In this document: positions 1 to 4,371 of the stretch, piece by piece
How the letters are laid out: every line of letters starts with the position of its first letter
Position numbering within the stretch: the first letter of the stretch is position 1
Assembly (NCBI GenBank): GCA_002434005.1
Contig: DJJF01000018.1
Location: 1-6,979 of the forward strand
Direction of reading: 5' to 3'
Length of the DNA: 6,979 nt
Source of the DNA: Candidatus Saccharibacteria bacterium UBA6575
GTDB lineage: Bacteria > Patescibacteriota > Saccharimonadia > Saccharimonadales > Saccharimonadaceae
Position numbers and translations under genes: made by a program
Notes under the pieces: model-generated
Seen by the model: the letters and a program-made list of their open reading frames with translations, nothing else
Database searches by the model: none
Told to the model about the DNA's origin: nothing

Positions 1-440
1 CCGATTTTTGCCTCGTGCGCATTACGTCCGTCAAAAAACACCACATCGTCACCGTACTTTTCAATCATTTCGTGTACCGTGTGCGGTTTTATGTGTGTGC
101 CGCCGCCAATCACGCCATTTTCATCAACTTCGATTTCATCATCAGAATTCTGGAAACCAACGAGCTCACGGCGTACCTTTACGCTCATCCGTGGAAAATC
201 ATCACGACCACCATCGCTCCACTTGAATACAATGTCTTTAAAACCGGGGAATTGCTTTGTGGCTTTAATATAAGATTTCAGATCTTCGATATCGCCGCCA
301 ACTGTGCCGTTCAGGCCTTGTTCGCTTATGAGTATACGACCTCGCAGATCTAAGCCGTCGGTTAAACTTTTCTGCCATAGCATCACTGCCTGTGGATCTT
401 TTACAGGCGTGAATTTATAATAGAGCAGAATTTTTTGCAT
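1..440 (-). CDS. trhO: tRNA uridine(34) hydroxylase TrhO (rhodanese family), 5' part only
   Basis: The reverse strand reads as an open frame of 146 codons from an ATG at 440-438 to the left window edge, beginning MQKILLYYKFTPVKDP. Visible in order are an N-terminal segment with the family pattern RGRILISEQGLNGTVGG (about residues 34-50), then FPGFKDIVFKWSDG and DDFPRMSVKVRRELVGF, then the start of a rhodanese domain (THIKPHTVHEMIEKYGDDVV, FFDGRNAHEAKIG). This order is that of the YceA/UPF0176 proteins now called TrhO. Known family role: oxygen-dependent hydroxylation of U34 in the tRNA wobble position, the first step towards cmo5U or mo5U. The rhodanese active-site cysteine would lie beyond the edge, so catalytic competence cannot be judged. 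The start is fixed by homology and by a promoter ending six bases upstream. No Shine-Dalgarno is present. The neighbour is divergent. Family assignment is confident; the exact reaction is inferred. Confidence 0.88.
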   Translation of the reverse strand, partial: MQKILLYYKFTPVKDPQAVMLWQKSLTDGLDLRGRILISEQGLNGTVGGDIEDLKSYIKATKQFPGFKDIVFKWSDGGRDDFPRMSVKVRRELVGFQNSDDEIEVDENGVIGGGTHIKPHTVHEMIEKYGDDVVFFDGRNAHEAKI

Positions 441-446
441 CGCTTA

Positions 447-455
447 AGTATACCA
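447..455 (-). promoter_or_regulatory. Extended -10 promoter of trhO
   Basis: On the minus strand the sequence reads TGGTATACT, an extended -10 (TGn plus TATACT, five of six matches to TATAAT). Six bases (TAAGCG) separate it from the trhO ATG, so transcription should start at or within a base of the A of the start codon. No TTGACA-like -35 lies at the normal distance, as is common for extended -10 promoters. The absence of a ribosome binding site fits a leaderless mRNA. The promoter assignment is from motif reading only. Confidence 0.6.
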
Positions 456-478
456 TTTCACCCCTGTTAATAAAAGCG

Positions 479-487
479 TGCTATATT
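479..487 (+). promoter_or_regulatory. Extended -10 promoter of the DoxX-like gene
   Basis: TGCTATATT is an extended -10 (TGn plus TATATT). It is followed by exactly six bases and then the ATG at 494, the same geometry as the divergent trhO promoter. The first in-frame ATG (488) abuts the hexamer and would lie upstream of the predicted +1, so it would not be in the transcript. No -35 match is seen at 16-18 bases. Only 23 bp separate this element from the trhO extended -10, so two polymerases could hardly occupy both at once. Confidence 0.55.
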
Positions 488-493
488 ATGGTT

Positions 494-940
494 ATGGTAC
501 CGATTCGCAGATTTGACAGTGCATTCATCATATTCGCCAAGAGGCATTATCAATGGATTGCTCGCGCAAGTTTGTTCGTCATTTTCTTTTACTTTGGCTT
601 TCTAAAACTGGTAGGCTTAAGTCCGGCTGATGATTTAGCACTCGGGTTTGCCGCTCATATGGGTATGGGCGCATATGCCATGGAGCTATTCTATGCCCTA
701 GCCGTCATAGAATGTGTCATTGGCGTATTGATGCTATTTCCTAAACTTACCCGAGCTGCAATCGGCATAATGCTCCTGCACATGATACTCGTATGTTCAC
801 CGCTTGTGCTGTATGCAGAAGCCGTTTGGATACGCCCACTTGTACCTAATCTCGAGGGGCAATACATCATAAAGAACGCCGCGCTTGTAGCGCTTGCGCT
901 CGGACTCGTAGCAGCCACCAGGCCGTTGACGAAAAAGTAA
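494..940 (+). CDS. DoxX-like four-helix inner membrane protein
   Basis: This is a 148-residue protein (150 if the ATG at 488 is used). It has a basic N-terminus and four hydrophobic stretches at about residues 23-42, 60-82, 88-107 and 128-142. The signatures FFYFGFLKLVGLSPADDL after helix 1 and LEGQYIIKNAALVALALGL at helix 4 resemble the DoxX/DUF417 (YkgB-like) membrane families. In these, a lysine and an SPA motif follow the first helix and a YxxKN motif precedes the last. No enzymatic residues or cofactor site are recognisable and the function is unknown. Some DoxX-type proteins elsewhere are linked to oxidative stress or thiol metabolism, but nothing here supports that specifically. I chose 494 because the predicted transcription start falls on that ATG and there is no Shine-Dalgarno for either Met. 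No terminator follows, so read-through into the ABC gene is possible. Confidence 0.75.
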   Translation: MVPIRRFDSAFIIFAKRHYQWIARASLFVIFFYFGFLKLVGLSPADDLALGFAAHMGMGAYAMELFYALAVIECVIGVLMLFPKLTRAAIGIMLLHMILVCSPLVLYAEAVWIRPLVPNLEGQYIIKNAALVALALGLVAATRPLTKK

Positions 941-954
941 CGCCACCCTATACT
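926..954 (+). promoter_or_regulatory. Sigma70-type promoter of the ABC transporter gene
   Basis: TTGACG (926-931) and TATACT (949-954) are each five of six matches to the consensus and are separated by exactly 17 bases. This is the best -35/-10 pair noticed in the window. The -35 lies inside the last codons of the DoxX-like gene. The predicted start of transcription is about 961, giving a leader of roughly 91 bases before the ABC start codon. The call is by motif and spacing. Confidence 0.65.
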
Positions 955-964
955 TATCTCTACT

Positions 965-994
965 ATGAATCGTCCTGATTCCTCTACTCGCTAA
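965..994 (+). other. Possible 9-codon leader ORF upstream of the ABC gene
   Basis: ATG at 965 opens a short frame MNRPDSSTR ending in TAA at 992-994. It lies about four bases after the predicted transcription start at 961, so it could be translated from a nearly leaderless 5' end like other genes in this window. It has no Shine-Dalgarno. The stop codon is directly followed by a perfect hairpin. Nine codons are too few for coding statistics, and the frame may be chance. It is listed because of its position between promoter and hairpin. Confidence 0.25.
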
Positions 995-995
995 T

Positions 996-1012
996 GTTCG
1001 GACGATCCGAAC
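996..1012 (+). repeat. Perfect 7-bp inverted repeat in the ABC-gene leader
   Basis: GTTCGGA (996-1002) and TCCGAAC (1006-1012) are exact reverse complements around a CGA loop. No T-run follows, so this is not an intrinsic terminator. It does not cover the Shine-Dalgarno at 1041-1047. Bases 1000-1006 (GGACGAT) are also an exact complement of 969-975 (ATCGTCC) inside the short leader ORF, so two mutually exclusive RNA pairings are possible. It could also be an operator palindrome in DNA. The role is unknown. Confidence 0.4.
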
Positions 1013-1040
1013 CGCTCGCGACACCTACACTACAGTAATC

Positions 1041-1047
1041 AAAGGGG
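1041..1047 (+). promoter_or_regulatory. Shine-Dalgarno sequence of the ABC gene
   Basis: AAAGGGG lies four bases before the ATG at 1052 and fixes that start. It contrasts with the absence of any such site before trhO, the DoxX-like gene and dedA. Confidence 0.6.
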
Positions 1048-1051
1048 CATT

Positions 1052-2806
1052 ATGCAAAAACAAATCCTACGCCTATTTTGGCGTTATACGCGTAGCCATT
1101 GGCTTGAACGCAATTTAGCGATCGTCATACCAATATTCGCAGTAACCGTAAACGTAATCGCGGCGCCATACGTACTATCGCTATTTATAGACAAGCTTCA
1201 AGCAGGAGGTATTACTCTCGATAATAGCTGGGGGTTGATCGCTATATATGGAGCGTTGATTTTTGGCGGAGAGGTAATCTTATGGCGACTGGCACTTTAC
1301 TTTGCTTGGACATTCCAAGTTAAGGGGCAGCGCGATCTATACGTGGCGGTATTCGACAAACTTTCCCGGCAAGATATGATGTTCCACGCCAACAGATTTG
1401 GCGGTTCGTTGGTTAGCCAGAGCACGAAGTTAGTTGGGTCATTTGAACGATTCTGGGACATCATCATTTGGAGTATAGTTCCTATGCTCACAACCGTAAT
1501 CGGAAGTGTAATTACCCTAAGCGTGCTTGGACTCTGGCAATACGGTTTATTTCTGATAGGATATTTCATCACGTTCACTATCATCGTTATATTCAGTTCA
1601 CGTTTTTTGACTACACGAAATCGGGAGGAGGCTAAAGCAAGTAACCAATCGAATGGTTATTTAGCTGATATGGTCACGAATATTTCAACCGTAAAGGCAT
1701 TCGGCAAGGAAGACGAAGAGCATATAAGTGCAACTTCGTACGCTGAGAAGTGGGCCGGAAAATCACACCGACTTAAATGGGGTGTTATTGGTGTCACGAC
1801 TGCCTTTAGTACAATGTACGCCTTGGCGGCAGTTGCTGCGTTCATATTTGCTGTTTTAGCAGCCCAGTATGGCATTGCATCAGCAGGGCTTGTGTATTTA
1901 GTCTTCGTGTATGCGCTGAATGTGAACCGGCAAGTATGGGAGCTTAATAGTATTACTCGTTCTTACACTCGAGTTCTTGGAGACGCGGATGAAATGACAA
2001 AAATCCTAGGTCAAGATGCTGATGTCATTGATCAATCGAACAATGCACTTGCTGCGAATGAAGGTACGATTGTTTTCAAAGATGTCGACTTTACTCATGA
2101 CAATGGTGACGGCGAGACCGTGTTCGAAAAATTGAATCTTCAGATCCCTGCCGGCCAGCGCATTGGGATCGTGGGTCACAGTGGCTCCGGTAAAACAACC
2201 CTTACGCGTGTGTTGCTCAGGTTTTCAGATGTTGATGGCGGCACTATTAGTATTGATAACCAAATCATTAGCGCAGTTACGCAAAAGAGTCTTCATGAAT
2301 CGATTGCGTATGTCTCGCAGGAACCTATGCTATTTCATCGAAGCCTCAGTGAGAATATTGCCTATGGCAAGCCAGAAGCAACAGCCGACGAGATTCGACG
2401 CGCAGCGGAACTAGCACATGCAACAGATTTCATCGATAGCCTAAAAGACGGCTTCGAAACACTTGTAGGCGAACGTGGAGTGAAACTTTCTGGTGGGCAG
2501 CGCCAGCGTATTGCGATCGCCCGGGCGATCTTGAAAGACGCTCCGATACTTGTGCTCGATGAAGCCACTAGTGCTCTTGACTCCGAAAGCGAGAAGATGA
2601 TCCAAGCCAGCCTTGACGACTTAATGAAGGGGCGGACATCAATCGTCATCGCGCACCGGCTCTCAACGATTGCCAAGCTCGATCGCATTATAGTGCTAGA
2701 TAACGGAAAGATTGTTGAAGATGGCACGCATGATGTATTGTTGGCAAACAAAAGCATCTATGCGAAACTTTGGTCTCACCAAAGTGGCGGATTTATCGAA
2801 GAGTAA
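1052..2806 (+). CDS. ABC exporter half-transporter (fused permease and ATPase, MsbA/MdlB-like)
   Basis: This is a 584-residue protein of usual length for a bacterial type IV (ABCB-like) half-transporter. About six hydrophobic helices fill residues 20-300 (roughly 22-46, 61-85, 136-158, 162-184, 244-268, 273-295). The nucleotide-binding domain follows and is intact: Walker A GHSGSGKTT with Lys381, Q-loop Gln423 in YVSQEP, signature LSGGQRQRIAIARAIL from residue 479, Walker B ILVLDE with Asp503 and catalytic Glu504, and H-loop His535 in IAHRLSTI. Such proteins act as dimers in the inner membrane and use ATP to export lipids, peptides or drugs. The substrate cannot be read from sequence. No partner half-transporter lies in this window, so a homodimer is the simplest model. 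The gene has its own promoter, a 91-base leader and a Shine-Dalgarno, and ends in a strong terminator, so it appears monocistronic. Confidence 0.93.
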   Translation: MQKQILRLFWRYTRSHWLERNLAIVIPIFAVTVNVIAAPYVLSLFIDKLQAGGITLDNSWGLIAIYGALIFGGEVILWRLALYFAWTFQVKGQRDLYVAVFDKLSRQDMMFHANRFGGSLVSQSTKLVGSFERFWDIIIWSIVPMLTTVIGSVITLSVLGLWQYGLFLIGYFITFTIIVIFSSRFLTTRNREEAKASNQSNGYLADMVTNISTVKAFGKEDEEHISATSYAEKWAGKSHRLKWGVIGVTTAFSTMYALAAVAAFIFAVLAAQYGIASAGLVYLVFVYALNVNRQVWELNSITRSYTRVLGDADEMTKILGQDADVIDQSNNALAANEGTIVFKDVDFTHDNGDGETVFEKLNLQIPAGQRIGIVGHSGSGKTTLTRVLLRFSDVDGGTISIDNQIISAVTQKSLHESIAYVSQEPMLFHRSLSENIAYGKPEATADEIRRAAELAHATDFIDSLKDGFETLVGERGVKLSGGQRQRIAIARAILKDAPILVLDEATSALDSESEKMIQASLDDLMKGRTSIVIAHRLSTIAKLDRIIVLDNGKIVEDGTHDVLLANKSIYAKLWSHQSGGFIEE

Positions 2807-2835
2807 AATAACTCCCCTGCATGGGGAGTTATTTT
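2805..2835. terminator. Bidirectional intrinsic terminator between the ABC gene and rplY
   Basis: A 13-bp perfect stem pairs 2805-2817 with 2823-2835 around a TGCAT loop. The GC core is CCCC/GGGG and the stem is flanked by an A-run on one side and a T-run on the other. It therefore reads as an intrinsic terminator on both strands and serves the convergent ABC gene (plus) and rplY (minus). Its left arm begins inside the TAA stop codon (2804-2806) of the ABC gene. Confidence 0.9.
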
Positions 2836-2850
2836 TATGCGTATAGCTGA

Positions 2851-3627
2851 CTAGTCGGCTTTTGCAGCATCAACGTTTGACTGCTTTGGCTCATCTTGTC
2901 CTTTGCCACCTGGCATGTCTTCAGGAGCCTGCGAACCTTGATCGGTATCCTCGCCGTTTTCTGATTCGACTTCAGATTCGTCAGTCGCGTCACCAGCTGC
3001 TGCTTCGTTTGCAGCCTGTAATGCGGCAGGTTCCCAAACGCTGGCGACCATAAGATCAGTGATGTGAGTCTTTTCCTCCTCTTCCTCATCACCATGTCCG
3101 CTCGCGTGTTCAACGAATTCAACTCCGTCCGCTAGCTTTGCATCACCAAGTGTAACTTTCTCACCAGCTTCTTTTAACTCAACTGTCGAGATTTCGATTG
3201 CCTCAGGAAGATCCATCGGCAGCGCTTTGACTTCGATCTTGTCGAGTGCCTGAAGAATGATCAATCCGTTCTTTTCTGCCTCAGACTCGCCCTCACCTAT
3301 AAGATGAATTGGAACCTCAGCGATAACAGGCTCATTTGCTTTAACCGCATGGAATGACACGTGACGAACAGATCCCTTCACTGGGTCGCGGTCAACGTCT
3401 TTGATCATAGCGATTTTTTTCTTAGTACCGATCGTTAAGTGTACTGGTGTGTAGGTACCCGCTTGACGATACAATTTTGTGAAAACACCGTCTTCAACCT
3501 GTACGCTGATTGGCTCAATACCTGGACCATACACGACTGCAGGAACAAGTCCGTCCTTACGTAGCTTCGCGACTTTTTTACCGTGGACTTCGCGTTCGTC
3601 CAATTTCAATGAAAGTTTGTCTCCCAT
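2851..3627 (-). CDS. rplY: Large-subunit ribosomal protein bL25 (Ctc/TL5 type) with acidic C-terminal tail
   Basis: This is a 258-residue protein. Residues 1 to about 93 form the 5S-rRNA-binding L25 domain, with the family patterns GKKVAKLRKDGLVPAVVYG, a run of Lys around 68-71, and VDRDPVKGSVRHVSFHAV. Residues 97 to about 197 match the TL5/Ctc C-terminal beta domain (EVPIHLIGEGESEAEKNG, IEVKALPMDLPEAIEI, VASVWEP). An acidic stretch (GDEEEEEK, 179-186) interrupts the last part of this domain. The final 60 or so residues are low-complexity and rich in Glu, Asp, Ala, Gly and Gln. Ctc-type bL25 proteins are usually nearer 180-220 residues, so the tail is on the long side. The protein binds 5S rRNA in the central protuberance; in some bacteria Ctc is a general stress protein. 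The start is supported by a Shine-Dalgarno. The gene is transcribed alone, divergent from dedA and convergent with the ABC gene. Confidence 0.95.
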   Translation of the reverse strand: MGDKLSLKLDEREVHGKKVAKLRKDGLVPAVVYGPGIEPISVQVEDGVFTKLYRQAGTYTPVHLTIGTKKKIAMIKDVDRDPVKGSVRHVSFHAVKANEPVIAEVPIHLIGEGESEAEKNGLIILQALDKIEVKALPMDLPEAIEISTVELKEAGEKVTLGDAKLADGVEFVEHASGHGDEEEEEKTHITDLMVASVWEPAALQAANEAAAGDATDESEVESENGEDTDQGSQAPEDMPGGKGQDEPKQSNVDAAKAD

Positions 3628-3631
3628 CTCT

Positions 3632-3639
3632 CTTCCTTT
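3632..3639 (-). promoter_or_regulatory. Shine-Dalgarno sequence of rplY
   Basis: The minus strand reads AAAGGAAG, with the AGGA core six bases before the ATG at 3627. It fixes the bL25 start and shows that classical Shine-Dalgarno initiation operates in this genome beside the apparently leaderless genes. Confidence 0.65.
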
Positions 3640-3674
3640 CTTGGAATACCTTTACGGAGTTAATTATTTATTTC

Positions 3675-3703
3675 ATTATAACACTTTAGATCGCCTGTGA
3701 AAA
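3675..3703 (-). promoter_or_regulatory. Promoter of rplY
   Basis: On the minus strand, -10 TATAAT (3680-3675, perfect consensus) is preceded by TGT, making an extended -10. Exactly 17 bases upstream lies TTTTCA (3703-3698, four of six to TTGACA). The predicted start is near 3668, giving a leader of about 41 bases that contains the Shine-Dalgarno. This has the closest -10 to consensus in the window, as expected for a ribosomal protein gene. Confidence 0.7.
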
Positions 3704-3708
3704 CCCCA

Positions 3709-3717
3709 TGCTACAAT
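3709..3717 (+). promoter_or_regulatory. Extended -10 promoter of dedA
   Basis: TGCTACAAT (TGn plus TACAAT, five of six) lies eight bases before the ATG at 3726. The predicted transcript would begin zero to two bases before the start codon. No Shine-Dalgarno and no clear -35 are present. The element sits only five bases from the -35 of the divergent rplY promoter, so polymerase binding at the two is likely mutually exclusive. Confidence 0.55.
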
Positions 3718-3725
3718 GAACAGTA

Positions 3726-4370
3726 ATGGAAGCACTGCTGCACTTCATCACTGACTTTGGCTGGCTGGCGGTCGTTTTAGTAATTTTCGCCGAATCAGGA
3801 CTCATGGTAGGATTCTTTCTACCTGGCGACAGCTTGTTATTTGTAGCGGGAACGTTAGTACAACGAGGCATATTCGATGTCAATATCGCCGCGTTCATAG
3901 TGTGCCTATTTATTGCTGCAGTGTTAGGTAATAGTACCGGCTACCTTCTGGGAAGAAAATTTGGTCGAAAACTATTCAACGAATCTAGCAGTCGATTCTT
4001 CCGACAAGAGTATCTGCTTGAAGCAGAATCATTCTACGCAAAGCATGGCGCAAAAACAGTTGTACTTGCCATGTTTATTCCAATCGTACGAGCATTCGCC
4101 CCAGTCGTAGCAGGAATCGCACAGATGCCGTACCAGAAGTTCGTGGCCTTCAATTTACTTGGGGCCGCTATATGGACAACTAGTTTCACATTGATCGGCT
4201 ATATAGCTGGTGATGTGATTCAGCGACTTGGTATCAATATCGAGATCGCTGCGCTTATTATTATTTTCTTGTCGCTACTGCCTGGAATCATTCATGTTTT
4301 GCAACAGCCAGAGCAACGAGCAAAACTTCGCTCACGAGCTGATCGCGCATTTCGACGATACAAAAAGTAG
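3726..4370 (+). CDS. DedA/VTT-family membrane protein
   Basis: This is a 214-residue integral membrane protein of typical DedA length. Family landmarks are an acidic residue in the first hydrophobic segment (FAESGLMVGFFLPGDSLL: Glu23 and Asp35), the motif GNSTGYLLGRKFG (68-80), the segment FYAKHGAKTVVL (103-114), FIPIVRAFAPVVAG (117-130), MPYQKF (134-139) and a C-terminal hydrophobic hairpin ending in a basic tail (RADRAFRRYKK). DedA proteins have re-entrant loops. Members are implicated in lipid flipping, including undecaprenyl-phosphate recycling, and in proton-dependent membrane homeostasis; the substrate here is unknown. In the usual RFxPxxR motif the first arginine is Met116 (ATG at 4071-4073), while Arg122 is kept. 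The conserved Gly-Asp before TGY is Gly-Asn. The start is supported by the adjacent extended -10. The gene ends one base from the convergent uvrA stop. Confidence 0.9.
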   Translation: MEALLHFITDFGWLAVVLVIFAESGLMVGFFLPGDSLLFVAGTLVQRGIFDVNIAAFIVCLFIAAVLGNSTGYLLGRKFGRKLFNESSSRFFRQEYLLEAESFYAKHGAKTVVLAMFIPIVRAFAPVVAGIAQMPYQKFVAFNLLGAAIWTTSFTLIGYIAGDVIQRLGINIEIAALIIIFLSLLPGIIHVLQQPEQRAKLRSRADRAFRRYKK

Positions 4371-4371
4371 T

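Noticed and set aside
15..353. 112-codon plus-strand open frame
   Set aside because: It lies antisense to trhO, which matches its family throughout. The plus-strand frame has no promoter, no ribosome binding site and no recognisable protein features.
996..1012. Hairpin as the terminator of the DoxX-like gene
   Set aside because: The perfect 7-bp stem is not followed by a T-run on either strand (CGCTCGCG follows on plus), so an intrinsic terminator is not supported.
797..1024. Minus-strand open frame spanning the end of the DoxX-like gene and the leader of the ABC gene
   Set aside because: No ribosome binding site or family resemblance; it is mostly antisense to the DoxX-like gene.
2513..2520. 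GCGATCGC palindrome resembling the cyanobacterial HIP1 octamer
   Set aside because: A single copy was noticed, inside conserved coding sequence; nothing else suggests a cyanobacterium or a repeat family.
2362..2757. 131-codon minus-strand open frame inside the ABC gene
   Set aside because: It is Ser/Arg/Ala-rich, as expected for the antisense of a conserved ATPase domain, and is a shadow frame of the ABC gene.
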